64,000 nucleotides of DNA from Hippasteria phrygiana (GCA_037893225.1 JAZGUH010000258.1:248001-312000), one strand, 5' to 3'. Counted from the stretch's first letter, positions 37,573 to 52,300 are shown. A program made the numbers and translations. Notes: generated from the letters alone by a model not told the origin.

Positions 37573-39196
37573 CCTCGCAATGTTGATTTTCTTCCGGGCC
37601 ACCATCTGTGTGCAGATTACCTTTTATTTATTGCTCCATGCATGTCAAATTCCCTGGGGTATGGACTTGCTTTACTCATTCATAATTGCATGAAATATCA
37701 ACCAAATTCAGTAATTTTGACATGTATGGGTAGCTTAGATCTGGCGCTACATGTTGCAATTATCGGCGGCTTCTTAGAGTTAAAACTTGTGGAGAAAATT
37801 CAAACCTCGCAATGTTTATTTTCTTTCCGGCCAACATCTGTGTGCATATTACCTTCTATTTATTGCTCCATGCCTGTCAAATTCCCTGGGGTATGGACTT
37901 GCTTTACTCATTCATAATTGCATGAAATATCAACCAAATTCAGTAATTTTGACATGTATGGATAGCTTAGATCTGGCGCTACATGTTGCAATTATCGGCG
38001 GCTTCGTAGAGTTAAAACTTGTGGAGAAAATTCAAACCTCGCAATGTTTATTTTCTTTCAGGCCAACATCTGTGTACATGTTACCGTCTATTTATTGCTC
38101 CATGCATGTCAAATTCCCTGGGGTATGGACTTGCTTTACTCATTCATAATTGCATGAAATATCAACCAAATTCAGTAATTTTGACATGTATGGATAGCTT
38201 AGATCTGGCGCTACATGTTGCAATTATCGGCGGCTTCTTAGAGTTAACACTTGTGGAGAAAATGCAAACCTCGCAATGTTGATTTTCTTCCGGGCCACCA
38301 TCTGTGTGCAGATTACCTTTTATTTATTGCTCCATGCATGTCAAATTCCCTGGGGTATGGACTTGCTTTACTCATTCATAATTGCATGAAATATCAACCA
38401 AATTCAGTAATTTTGACATGTATGGATAGCTTAGATCTGGCGCTACATGTTGCAATTATCGGCGGCTTCTTAGAGTTAACACTTGTGGAGAAAATTCAAA
38501 CCTCGCAATGTTGATTTTCTTCCCGGCCACCATCTGTGTGCAGATTACCTTTTATTTATTGCTCGATGCCTGTCCAATTCCCTGGGGTATGGACTTGCTT
38601 TACTCATTCATAATTGCATGAAATATCAACCAAATTCAGTAATTTTGACATGTATGGATAGCTTAGATCTGGCGCTACATGTTGCAATTATCGGCGGCTT
38701 CTTAGAGTTAAAACTTGTGGAGAAAATTCAAACCTCGCAATGTTTATTTTCTTTCCGGCCAACATCTGTGTACATGTTACCGTCTATTTATTGCTCCATG
38801 CATGTCAAATTCCCTGGGGTATGGACTTGCTTTACTCATTCATAATTGCATGAAATATCAACCAAATTCAGTAATTTTGACATGTATGGATAGCTTAGAT
38901 CTGGCGCTACATGTTGCAATTATCGGCGGCTTCTTAGAGTTAACACTTGTGGAGAAAATTCAAACCTCGCAATGTTGATTTTCTTCCGGGCCACCATCTG
39001 TGTGCAGATTACCTTTTATTTATTGCTCCATGCATGTCAAATTCCCTGGGGTATGGACTTGCTTTACTCATTCATAATTGCATGAAATATCAACCAAATT
39101 CAGTAATTTTGACATGTATGGATAGCTTAGATCTGGCGCTACATGTTGCAATTATCGGCGGCTTCTTAGAGTTAAAACTTGTGGAGAAAATTCAAA
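37573..39196. repeat. 7-monomer HOR, copy 2 (1,624 bp)
   Basis: In order: D with GGGTAGC, full-length C with GGCTTCGTAG, F, D, D-r with CTGTCCAATT, A, D. It equals the 10-mer minus three adjacent monomers (D-AAATTAAG, D-r, A). The first monomer has the D left end shared by both possible parents and the right end (AATTCAGTAA, GGGTAGC, GTTAAA) of the second, so the join lies left of about monomer position 137. Confidence 0.9.
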
Positions 39197-40820
39197 CCTC
39201 GCAATGTTTATTTTCTTTCCGGCCAACATCTGTGTGCATATTACCTTCTATTTATTGCTCCATGCATGTCAAATTCCCTGGGGTATGGACTTGCTTTACT
39301 CATTCATAATTGCATGAAATATCAACCAAATTCAGTAATTTTGACATGTATGGGTAGCTTAGATCTGGCGCTACATGTTGCAATTATCGGCGGCTTCTTA
39401 GAGTTAAAACTTGTGGAGAAAATTCAAACCTCGCAATGTTTATTTTCTTTCCGGCCAACATCTGTGTGCATATTACCTTCTATTTATTGCTCCATGCCTG
39501 TCAAATTCCCTGGGGTATGGACTTGCTTTACTCATTCATAATTGCATGAAATATCAACCAAATTCAGTAATTTTGACATGTATGGATAGCTTAGATCTGG
39601 CGCTACATGTTGCAATTATCGGCGGCTTCGTAGAGTTAAAACTTGTGGAGAAAATTCAAACCTCGCAATGTTTATTTTCTTTCAGGCCAACATCTGTGTA
39701 CATGTTACCGTCTATTTATTGCTCCATGCATGTCAAATTCCCTGGGGTATGGACTTGCTTTACTCATTCATAATTGCATGAAATATCAACCAAATTCAGT
39801 AATTTTGACATGTATGGATAGCTTAGATCTGGCGCTACATGTTGCAATTATCGGCGGCTTCTTAGAGTTAACACTTGTGGAGAAAATGCAAACCTCGCAA
39901 TGTTGATTTTCTTCCGGGCCACCATCTGTGTGCAGATTACCTTTTATTTATTGCTCCATGCATGTCAAATTCCCTGGGGTATGGACTTGCTTTACTCATT
40001 CATAATTGCATGAAATATCAACCAAATTCAGTAATTTTGACATGTATGGATAGCTTAGATCTGGCGCTACATGTTGCAATTATCGGCGGCTTCTTAGAGT
40101 TAACACTTGTGGAGAAAATTCAAACCTCGCAATGTTGATTTTCTTCCCGGCCACCATCTGTGTGCAGATTACCTTTTATTTATTGCTCGATGCCTGTCCA
40201 ATTCCCTGGGGTATGGACTTGCTTTACTCATTCATAATTGCATGAAATATCAACCAAATTCAGTAATTTTGACATGTATGGATAGCTTAGATCTGGCGCT
40301 ACATGTTGCAATTATCGGCGGCTTCTTAGAGTTAAAACTTGTGGAGAAAATTCAAACCTCGCAATGTTTATTTTCTTTCCGGCCAACATCTGTGTACATG
40401 TTACCGTCTATTTATTGCTCCATGCATGTCAAATTCCCTGGGGTATGGACTTGCTTTACTCATTCATAATTGCATGAAATATCAACCAAATTCAGTAATT
40501 TTGACATGTATGGATAGCTTAGATCTGGCGCTACATGTTGCAATTATCGGCGGCTTCTTAGAGTTAACACTTGTGGAGAAAATTCAAACCTCGCAATGTT
40601 TATTTTCTTCCGGGCCACCATCTGTGTGCAGATTACCTTTTATTTATTGCTCCATGCATGTCAAATTCCCTGGGGTATGGACTTGCTTTACTCATTCATA
40701 ATTGCATGAAATATCAACCAAATTCAGTAATTTTGACATGTATGGATAGCTTAGATCTGGCGCTACATGTTGCAATTATCGGCGGCTTCTTAGAGTTAAA
40801 ACTTGTGGAGAAAATTCAAA
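39197..40820. repeat. 7-monomer HOR, copy 3 with altered end monomers (1,624 bp)
   Basis: The order matches the 7-mer, but the first monomer has a type C left block (GTGCATATTACCTTC) followed by GCATGTC, and the last (40,589) is a D block with TGTTTATTTT instead of TGTTGATTTT. Both look like conversion products. The next monomer is a full-length C with GGCTTCTTAG instead of GGCTTCGTAG, so the 7-mer pattern ends here. Altered units at the edge of an HOR block fit the idea that array edges homogenise less than the middle. Confidence 0.87.
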
Positions 40821-43800
40821 CCTCGCAATGTTTATTTTCTTTCCGGCCAACATCTGTGTGCATATTACCTTCTATTTATTGCTCCATGCCTGTCAAATTC
40901 CCTGGGGTATGGACTTGCTTTACTCATTCATAATTGCATGAAATATCAACCAAATTCAGTAATTTTGACATGTATGGATAGCTTAGATCTGGCGCTACAT
41001 GTTGCAATTATCGGCGGCTTCTTAGAGTTAAAACTTGTGGAGAAAATTCAAACCTCGCAATGTTTATTTTCTTTCCGGCCAACATCTGTGTACATGTTAC
41101 CGTCTATTTATTGCTCCATGCATGTCAAATTCCCTGGGGTATGGACTTGCTTTACTCATTCATAATTGCATGAAATATCAACCAAATTCAGTAATTTTGA
41201 CATGTATGGATAGCTTAGATCTGGCGCTACATGTTGCAATTATCGGCGGCTTCTTAGAGTTAACACTTGTGGAGAAAATTCAAACCTCGCAATGTTGATT
41301 TTCTTCCGGGCCACCATCTGTGTGCAGATTACCTTTTATTTATTGCTCCATGCATGTCAAATTCCCTGGGGTATGGACTTGCTTTACTCATTCATAATTG
41401 CATGAAATATCAACCAAATTCAGTAATTTTGACATGTATGGATAGCTTAGATCTGGCGCTACATGTTGCAATTATCGGCGGCTTCTTAGAGTTAAAACTT
41501 GTGGAGAAAATTCAAACCTCGCAATGTTTATTTTCTTTCCGGCCAACATCTGTGTGCATATTACCTTCTATTTATTGCTCCATGCCTGTCAAATTCCCTC
41601 GGGTATGACTTGCTTTACTCATTCATAATTGCATGAAATATCAACCAAATTCAGTAATGTTGACATGTATGGGTAGCTTAGATCTGGCGCTACATGTTGC
41701 AATTATCGGCGGCTTCTTAGAGTTAACACTTGTGGAGAAAATTCAAACCTCGCAATGTTTATTTTCTTCCCGGCCACCATCTGTGTGCAGATTACCTTTT
41801 ATTTATTGCTCCATGCCTGTCAAATTCCCTGGGGTATGGACTTGCTTTACTCATTCATAATTGCATGAAATATCAACCAAATTCAGTAATGTTGACATGT
41901 ATGGGTAGCTTAGATCTGGCGCTACATGTTGCAATTATCGGCGGCTTCTTAGAGTTAACACTTGTGGAGAAAATTCAAACCTCGCAATGTTTATTTTCTT
42001 TCCGGCCAACATCTGTGTGCATATTACCTTCTATTTATTGCTCCATGCCTGTCAAATTCCCTCGGGTATGACTTGCTTTACTCATTCATAATTGCATGAA
42101 ATATCAACCAAATTCAGTAATGTTGACATGTATGGGTAGCTTAGATCTGGCGCTACATGTTGCAATTATCGGCGGCTTCTTAGAGTTAACACTTGTGGAG
42201 AAAATTCAAACCTCGCAATGTTTATTTTCTTCCCGGCCACCATCTGTGTGCAGATTACCTTTTATTTATTGCTCCATGCCTGTCAAATTCCCTGGGGTAT
42301 GGACTTGCTTTACTCATTCATAATTGCATGAAATATCAACCAAATTCAGTAATTTTGACATGTATGGATAGCTTAGATCTGGCGCTACATGTTGCAATTA
42401 TCGGCGGCTTCTTAGAGTTAACACTTGTGGAGAAAATTCAAACCTCGCAATGTTGATTTTCTTCCGGGCCACCATCTGTGTGCAGATTACCTTTTATTTA
42501 TTGCTCCATGCATGTCAAATTCCCTGGGGTATGGACTTGCTTTACTCATTCATAATTGCATGAAATATCAACCAAATTCAGTAATTTTGACATGTATGGA
42601 TAGCTTAGATCTGGCGCTACATGTTGCAATTATCGGCGGCTTCTTAGAGTTAACACTTGTGGAGAAAATTCAAACCTCGCAATGTTGATTTTCTTCCCGG
42701 CCACCATCTGTGTGCAGATTACCTTTTATTTATTGCTCGATGCCTGTCAAATTCCCTGGGGTATGGACTTGCTTTACTCATTCATAATTGCATGAAATAT
42801 CAACCAAATTCAGTAATTTTGACATGTATGGATAGCTTAGATCTGGCGCTACATGTTGCAATTATCGGCGGCTTCTTAGAGTTAAAACTTGTGGAGAAAA
42901 TTCAAACCTCGCAATGTTTATTTTCTTTCCGGCCAACATCTGTGTACATGTTACCGTCTATTTATTGCTCCATGCATGTCAAATTCCCTGGGGTATGGAC
43001 TTGCTTTACTCATTCATAATTGCATGAAATATCAACCAAATTCAGTAATTTTGACATGTATGGATAGCTTAGATCTGGCGCTACATGTTGCAATTATCGG
43101 CGGCTTCTTAGAGTTAACACTTGTGGAGAAAATTCAAACCTCGCAATGTTGATTTTCTTCCGGGCCACCATCTGTGTGCAGATTACCTTTTATTTATTGC
43201 TCCATGCATGTCAAATTCCCTGGGGTATGGACTTGCTTTACTCATTCATAATTGCATGAAATATCAACCAAATTCAGTAATTTTGACATGTATGGATAGC
43301 TTAGATCTGGCGCTACATGTTGCAATTATCGGCGGCTTCTTAGAGTTAAAACTTGTGGAGAAAATTCAAACCTCGCAATGTTTATTTTCTTTCCGGCCAA
43401 CATCTGTGTGCATATTACCTTCTATTTATTGCTCCATGCCTGTCAAATTCCCTGGGGTATGGACTTGCTTTACTCATTCATAATTGCATGAAATATCAAC
43501 CAAATTCAGTAATTTTGACATGTATGGATAGCTTAGATCTGGCGCTACATGTTGCAATTATCGGCGGCTTCTTAGAGTTAAAACTTGTGGAGAAAATTCA
43601 AACCTCGCAATGTTTATTTTCTTTCCGGCCAACATCTGTGTACATGTTACCGTCTATTTATTGCTCCATGCATGTCAAATTCCCTGGGGTATGGACTTGC
43701 TTTACTCATTCATAATTGCATGAAATATCAACCAAATTCAGTAATTTTGACATGTATGGATAGCTTAGATCTGGCGCTACATGTTGCAATTATCGGCGGC

Positions 43801-43834
43801 TTCTTAGAGTTAACACTTGTGGAGAAAATTCAAA
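40821..43834. repeat. Mixed block between HOR families (13 monomers, 3,014 bp)
   Basis: In order: full-length C, A, D, C-CTCGGG, B, C-CTCGGG, B, D, D-r (without the CTGTCCAATT change), A, D, full-length C, A. The five-monomer run C, A, D, C-CTCGGG, B at its start reappears at 43,371 and at 55,884, so it is shared across the borders of the 24-mer. Two 231-bp C monomers account for the length. Confidence 0.86.
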
Positions 43835-46800
43835 CCTCGCAATGTTGATTTTCTTCCGGGCCACCATCTGTGTGCAGATTACCTTTTATTTATTGCTCCA
43901 TGCATGTCAAATTCCCTGGGGTATGGACTTGCTTTACTCATTCATAATTGCATGAAATATCAACCAAATTCAGTAATTTTGACATGTATGGATAGCTTAG
44001 ATCTGGCGCTACATGTTGCAATTATCGGCGGCTTCTTAGAGTTAAAACTTGTGGAGAAAATTCAAACCTCGCAATGTTTATTTTCTTTCCGGCCAACATC
44101 TGTGTGCATATTACCTTCTATTTATTGCTCCATGCCTGTCAAATTCCCTCGGGTATGACTTGCTTTACTCATTCATAATTGCATGAAATATCAACCAAAT
44201 TCAGTAATGTTGACATGTATGGGTAGCTTAGATCTGGCGCTACATGTTGCAATTATCGGCGGCTTCTTAGAGTTAACACTTGTGGAGAAAATTCAAACCT
44301 CGCAATGTTTATTTTCTTCCCGGCCACCATCTGTGTGCAGATTACCTTTTATTTATTGCTCCATGCCTGTCAAATTCCCTGGGGTATGGACTTGCTTTAC
44401 TCATTCATAATTGCATGAAATATCAACCAAATTCAGTAATGTTGACATGTATGGGTAGCTTAGATCTGGCGCTACATGTTGCAATTATCGGCGGCTTCTT
44501 AGAGTTAACACTTGTGGAGAAAATTCAAACCTCGCAATGTTTATTTTCTTTCCGGCCAACATCTGTGTGCATATTACCTTCTGTTTATTGCTCCATGCCT
44601 GTCAAATTCCCTGGGGTATGGACTTGCTTTACTCATTCATAATTGCATGAAATATCAACCAAATTCAGTAATGTTGACATGTATGGGTAACTTAGATCTG
44701 GCGCTACATGTTGCAATTATCGGCGGCTTCTTAGAGTTAACACTTGTGGAGAAAATTCAAACCTCGCAATGTTTATTTTCTTCCCGGCCACCATCTGTGT
44801 GCAGATTACCTTTTATTTATTGCTCCATGCCTGTCAAATTCCCTGGGGTATGGACTTGCTTTACTCATTCATAATTGCATGAAATATCAACCAAATTCAG
44901 TAATGTTGACATGTATGGGTAGCTTAGATCTGGCGCTACATGTTGCAATTATCGGCGGCTTCTTAGAGTTAACACTTGTGGAGAAAATTCAAACCTCGCA
45001 ATGTTTATTTTCTTCCCGGCCACCATCTGTGTGCAGATTACCTTTTATTTATTGCTCCATGCCTGTCAAATTCCCTGGGGTATGGACTTGCTTTACTCAT
45101 TCATAATTGCATGAAATATCAACCAAATTCAGTAATTTTGACATGTATGGATAGCTTAGATCTGGCGCTACATGTTGCAATTATCGGCGGCTTCTTAGAG
45201 TTAAAACTTGTGGAGAAAATTCAAACCTCGCAATGTTTATTTTCTTTCCGGCCAACATCTGTGTGCATATTACCTTCTATTTATTGCTCCATGCCTGTCA
45301 AATTCCATCGGGTATGACTTGCTTTACTCATTCATAATTGCATGAAATATCAACCAAATTCAGTAATGTTGACATGTATGGGTAGCTTAGATCTGGCGCT
45401 ACATGTTGCAATTATCGGCGGCTTCTTAGAGTTAAAACTTGTGGAGAAAATTCAAACCTCGCAATGTTTATTTTCTTTCCGGCCAACATCTGTGTGCATA
45501 TTACCTTCTATTTATTGCTCCATGCCTGTCAAATTCCCTGGGGTATGGACTTGCTTTACTCATTCATAATTGCATGAAATATCAACCAAATTCAGTAATT
45601 TTGACATGTATGGATAGCTTAGATCTGGCGCTACATGTTGCAATTATCGGCGGCTTCCTAGAGTTAAAACTTGTGGAGAAAATTCAAACCTCGCAATGTT
45701 TATTTTCTTTCCGGCCAACATCTGTGTACATGTTACCGTCTATTTATTGCTCCATGCATGTCAAATTCCCTGGGGTATGGACTTGCTTTACTCATTCATA
45801 ATTGCATGAAATATCAACCAAATTCAGTAATTTTGACATGTATGGATAGCTTAGATCTGGCGCTACATGTTGCAATTATCGGCGGCTTCTTAGAGTTAAC
45901 ACTTGTGGAGAAAATTCAAACCTCGCAATGTTGATTTTCTTCCCGGCCACCATCTGTGTGCAGATTACCTTTTATTTATTGCTCGATGCCTGTCAAATTC
46001 CCTGGGGTATGGACTTGCTTTACTCATTCATAATTGCATGAAATATCAACCAAATTCAGTAATTTTGACATGTATGGATAGCTTAGATCTGGCGCTACAT
46101 GTTGCAATTATCGGCGGCTTCTTAGAGTTAAAACTTGTGGAGAAAATTCAAACCTCGCAATGTTGATTTTCTTCCGGGCCACCATCTGTGTGCAGATTAC
46201 CTTTTATTTATTGCTCCATGCATGTCAAATTCCCTGGGGTATGGACTTGCTTTACTCATTCATAATTGCATGAAATATCAACCAAATTCAGTAATTTTGA
46301 CATGTATGGATAGCTTAGATCTGGCGCTACATGTTGCAATTATCGGCGGCTTCTTAGAGTTAAAACTTGTGGAGAAAATTCAAACCTCGCAATGTTTATT
46401 TTCTTTCCGGCCAACATCTGTGTGCATATTACCTTCTATTTATTGCTCCATGCCTGTCAAATTCCCTCGGGTATGACTTGCTTTACTCATTCATAATTGC
46501 ATGAAATATCAACCAAATTCAGTAATGTTGACATGTATGGGTAGCTTAGATCTGGCGCTACATGTTGCAATTATCGGCGGCTTCTTAGAGTTAACACTTG
46601 TGGAGAAAATTCAAACCTCGCAATGTTTATTTTCTTCCCGGCCACCATCTGTGTGCAGATTACCTTTTATTTATTGCTCCATGCCTGTCAAATTCCCTGG
46701 GGTATGGACTTGCTTTACTCATTCATAATTGCATGAAATATCAACCAAATTCAGTAATGTTGACATGTATGGGTAGCTTAGATCTGGCGCTACATGTTGC

Positions 46801-49394
46801 AATTATCGGCGGCTTCTTAGAGTTAACACTTGTGGAGAAAATTCAAACCTCGCAATGTTTATTTTCTTTCCGGCCAACATCTGTGTGCATATTACCTTCT
46901 ATTTATTGCTCCATGCCTGTCAAATTCCCTGGGGTATGGACTTGCTTTACTCATTCATAATTGCATGAAATATCAACCAAATTCAGTAATGTTGACATGT
47001 ATGGGTAGCTTAGATCTGGCGCTACATGTTGCAATTATCGGCGGCTTCTTAGAGTTAACACTTGTGGAGAAAATTCAAACCTCGCAATGTTTATTTTCTT
47101 CCCGGCCACCATCTGTGTGCAGATTACCTTTTATTTATTGCTCCATGCCTGTCAAATTCCCTGGGGTATGGACTTGCTTTACTCATTCATAATTGCATGA
47201 AATATCAACCAAATTCAGTAATGTTGACATGTATGGGTAGCTTAGATCTGGCGCTACATGTTGCAATTATCGGCGGCTTCTTAGAGTTAACACTTGTGGA
47301 GAAAATTCAAACCTCGCAATGTTTATTTTCTTCCCGGCCACCATCTGTGTGCAGATTACCTTTTATTTATTGCTCCATGCCTGTCAAATTCCCTGGGGTA
47401 TGGACTTGCTTTACTCATTCATAATTGCATGAAATATCAACCAAATTCAGTAATTTTGACATGTATGGATAGCTTAGATCTGGCGCTACATGTTGCAATT
47501 ATCGGCGGCTTCTTAGAGTTAAAACTTGTGGAGAAAATTCAAACCTCGCAATGTTTATTTTCTTTCCGGCCAACATCTGTGTGCATATTACCTTCTATTT
47601 ATTGCTCCATGCCTGTCAAATTCCCTCGGGTATGACTTGCTTTACTCATTCATAATTGCATGAAATATCAACCAAATTCAGTAATGTTGACATGTATGGG
47701 TAGCTTAGATCTGGCGCTACATGTTGCAATTATCGGCGGCTTCTTAGAGTTAACACTTGTGGAGAAAATTCAAACCTCGCAATGTTTATTTTCTTTCCGG
47801 CCAACATCTGTGTGCATATTACCTTCTATTTATTGCTCCATGCCTGTCAAATTCCCTCGGGTATGACTTGCTTTACTCATTCATAATTGCATGAAATATC
47901 AACCAAATTCAGTAATGTTGACATGTATGGGTAGCTTAGATCTGGCGCTACATGTTGCAATTATCGGCGGCTTCTTAGAGTTAACACTTGTGGAGAAAAT
48001 TCAAACCTCGCAATGTTTATTTTCTTCCCGGCCACCATCTGTGTGCAGATTACCTTTTATTTATTGCTCCATGCCTGTCAAATTCCCTGGGGTATGGACT
48101 TGCTTTACTCATTCATAATTGCATGAAATATCAACCAAATTCAGTAATTTTGACATGTATGGATAGCTTAGATCTGGCGCTACATGTTGCAATTATCGGC
48201 GGCTTCCTAGAGTTAAAACTTGTGGAGAAAATTCAAACCTCGCAATGTTTATTTTCTTCCCGGCCACCATCTGTGTGCAGATTACCTTTTATTTATTGCT
48301 CCATGCCTGTCAAATTCCCTGGGGTATGGACTTGCTTTACTCATTCATAATTGCATGAAATATCAACCAAATTCAGTAATTTTGACATGTATGGATAGCT
48401 TAGATCTGGCGCTACATGTTGCAATTATCGGCGGCTTCTTAGAGTTAAAACTTGTGGAGAAAATTCAAACCTCGCAATGTTTATTTTCTTTCCGGCCAAC
48501 ATCTGTGTGCATATTACCTTCTATTTATTGCTCCATGCCTGTCAAATTCCCTCGGGTATGACTTGCTTTACTCATTCATAATTGCATGAAATATCAACCA
48601 AATTCAGTAATGTTGACATGTATGGGTAGCTTAGATCTGGCGCTACATGTTGCAATTATCGGCGGCTTCTTAGAGTTAACACTTGTGGAGAAAATTCAAA
48701 CCTCGCAATGTTTATTTTCTTTCCGGCCAACATCTGTGTGCATATTACCTTCTATTTATTGCTCCATGCCTGTCAAATTCCCTCGGGTATGACTTGCTTT
48801 ACTCATTCATAATTGCATGAAATATCAACCAAATTCAGTAATGTTGACATGTATGGGTAGCTTAGATCTGGCGCTACATGTTGCAATTATCGGCGGCTTC
48901 TTAGAGTTAACACTTGTGGAGAAAATTCAAACCTCGCAATGTTTATTTTCTTCCCGGCCACCATCTGTGTGCAGATTACCTTTTATTTATTGCTCCATGC
49001 CTGTCAAATTCCCTGGGGTATGGACTTGCTTTACTCATTCATAATTGCATGAAATATCAACCAAATTCAGTAATTTTGACATGTATGGATAGCTTAGATC
49101 TGGCGCTACATGTTGCAATTATCGGCGGCTTCTTAGAGTTAACACTTGTGGAGAAAATTCAAACCTCGCAATGTTTATTTTCTTTCCGGCCAACATCTGT
49201 GTGCATATTACCTTCTATTTATTGCTCCATGCCTGTCAAATTCCCTCGGGTATGACTTGCTTTACTCATTCATAATTGCATGAAATATCAACCAAATTCA
49301 GTAATGTTGACATGTATGGGTAGCTTAGATCTGGCGCTACATGTTGCAATTATCGGCGGCTTCTTAGAGTTAACACTTGTGGAGAAAATTCAAA
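43835..49394. repeat. 24-monomer HOR, copy 1 (5,560 bp)
   Basis: The unit is D, C, B, C (full), B, B, C, C (full), A, D-r, D, C, B, C (full), B, B, C, C, B, B, C, C, B, C. Eight of the C monomers are 231 bp, giving 24 x 232 minus 8. Private markers are CTTCTGTTTATTG (about 44,578), GGGTAACTT (about 44,686) and TTCCATCGGG (45,303). It contains an internal repeat: the hexamer D-C-B-C-B-B starts at 43,835 and again 2,318 bp later at 46,153. Confidence 0.92.
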
Positions 49395-52300
49395 CCTCGC
49401 AATGTTGATTTTCTTCCGGGCCACCATCTGTGTGCAGATTACCTTTTATTTATTGCTCCATGCATGTCAAATTCCCTGGGGTATGGACTTGCTTTACTCA
49501 TTCATAATTGCATGAAATATCAACCAAATTCAGTAATTTTGACATGTATGGATAGCTTAGATCTGGCGCTACATGTTGCAATTATCGGCGGCTTCTTAGA
49601 GTTAAAACTTGTGGAGAAAATTCAAACCTCGCAATGTTTATTTTCTTTCCGGCCAACATCTGTGTGCATATTACCTTCTATTTATTGCTCCATGCCTGTC
49701 AAATTCCCTCGGGTATGACTTGCTTTACTCATTCATAATTGCATGAAATATCAACCAAATTCAGTAATGTTGACATGTATGGGTAGCTTAGATCTGGCGC
49801 TACATGTTGCAATTATCGGCGGCTTCTTAGAGTTAACACTTGTGGAGAAAATTCAAACCTCGCAATGTTTATTTTCTTCCCGGCCACCATCTGTGTGCAG
49901 ATTACCTTTTATTTATTGCTCCATGCCTGTCAAATTCCCTGGGGTATGGACTTGCTTTACTCATTCATAATTGCATGAAATATCAACCAAATTCAGTAAT
50001 GTTGACATGTATGGGTAGCTTAGATCTGGCGCTACATGTTGCAATTATCGGCGGCTTCTTAGAGTTAACACTTGTGGAGAAAATTCAAACCTCGCAATGT
50101 TTATTTTCTTTCCGGCCAACATCTGTGTGCATATTACCTTCTGTTTATTGCTCCATGCCTGTCAAATTCCCTGGGGTATGGACTTGCTTTACTCATTCAT
50201 AATTGCATGAAATATCAACCAAATTCAGTAATGTTGACATGTATGGGTAACTTAGATCTGGCGCTACATGTTGCAATTATCGGCGGCTTCTTAGAGTTAA
50301 CACTTGTGGAGAAAATTCAAACCTCGCAATGTTTATTTTCTTCCCGGCCACCATCTGTGTGCAGATTACCTTTTATTTATTGCTCCATGCCTGTCAAATT
50401 CCCTGGGGTATGGACTTGCTTTACTCATTCATAATTGCATGAAATATCAACCAAATTCAGTAATGTTGACATGTATGGGTAGCTTAGATCTGGCGCTACA
50501 TGTTGCAATTATCGGCGGCTTCTTAGAGTTAACACTTGTGGAGAAAATTCAAACCTCGCAATGTTTATTTTCTTCCCGGCCACCATCTGTGTGCAGATTA
50601 CCTTTTATTTATTGCTCCATGCCTGTCAAATTCCCTGGGGTATGGACTTGCTTTACTCATTCATAATTGCATGAAATATCAACCAAATTCAGTAATTTTG
50701 ACATGTATGGATAGCTTAGATCTGGCGCTACATGTTGCAATTATCGGCGGCTTCTTAGAGTTAAAACTTGTGGAGAAAATTCAAACCTCGCAATGTTTAT
50801 TTTCTTTCCGGCCAACATCTGTGTGCATATTACCTTCTATTTATTGCTCCATGCCTGTCAAATTCCATCGGGTATGACTTGCTTTACTCATTCATAATTG
50901 CATGAAATATCAACCAAATTCAGTAATGTTGACATGTATGGGTAGCTTAGATCTGGCGCTACATGTTGCAATTATCGGCGGCTTCTTAGAGTTAAAACTT
51001 GTGGAGAAAATTCAAACCTCGCAATGTTTATTTTCTTTCCGGCCAACATCTGTGTGCATATTACCTTCTATTTATTGCTCCATGCCTGTCAAATTCCCTG
51101 GGGTATGGACTTGCTTTACTCATTCATAATTGCATGAAATATCAACCAAATTCAGTAATTTTGACATGTATGGATAGCTTAGATCTGGCGCTACATGTTG
51201 CAATTATCGGCGGCTTCCTAGAGTTAAAACTTGTGGAGAAAATTCAAACCTCGCAATGTTTATTTTCTTTCCGGCCAACATCTGTGTACATGTTACCGTC
51301 TATTTATTGCTCCATGCATGTCAAATTCCCTGGGGTATGGACTTGCTTTACTCATTCATAATTGCATGAAATATCAACCAAATTCAGTAATTTTGACATG
51401 TATGGATAGCTTAGATCTGGCGCTACATGTTGCAATTATCGGCGGCTTCTTAGAGTTAACACTTGTGGAGAAAATTCAAACCTCGCAATGTTGATTTTCT
51501 TCCCGGCCACCATCTGTGTGCAGATTACCTTTTATTTATTGCTCGATGCCTGTCAAATTCCCTGGGGTATGGACTTGCTTTACTCATTCATAATTGCATG
51601 AAATATCAACCAAATTCAGTAATTTTGACATGTATGGATAGCTTAGATCTGGCGCTACATGTTGCAATTATCGGCGGCTTCTTAGAGTTAAAACTTGTGG
51701 AGAAAATTCAAACCTCGCAATGTTGATTTTCTTCCGGGCCACCATCTGTGTGCAGATTACCTTTTATTTATTGCTCCATGCATGTCAAATTCCCTGGGGT
51801 ATGGACTTGCTTTACTCATTCATAATTGCATGAAATATCAACCAAATTCAGTAATTTTGACATGTATGGATAGCTTAGATCTGGCGCTACATGTTGCAAT
51901 TATCGGCGGCTTCTTAGAGTTAAAACTTGTGGAGAAAATTCAAACCTCGCAATGTTTATTTTCTTTCCGGCCAACATCTGTGTGCATATTACCTTCTATT
52001 TATTGCTCCATGCCTGTCAAATTCCCTCGGGTATGACTTGCTTTACTCATTCATAATTGCATGAAATATCAACCAAATTCAGTAATGTTGACATGTATGG
52101 GTAGCTTAGATCTGGCGCTACATGTTGCAATTATCGGCGGCTTCTTAGAGTTAACACTTGTGGAGAAAATTCAAACCTCGCAATGTTTATTTTCTTCCCG
52201 GCCACCATCTGTGTGCAGATTACCTTTTATTTATTGCTCCATGCCTGTCAAATTCCCTGGGGTATGGACTTGCTTTACTCATTCATAATTGCATGAAATA

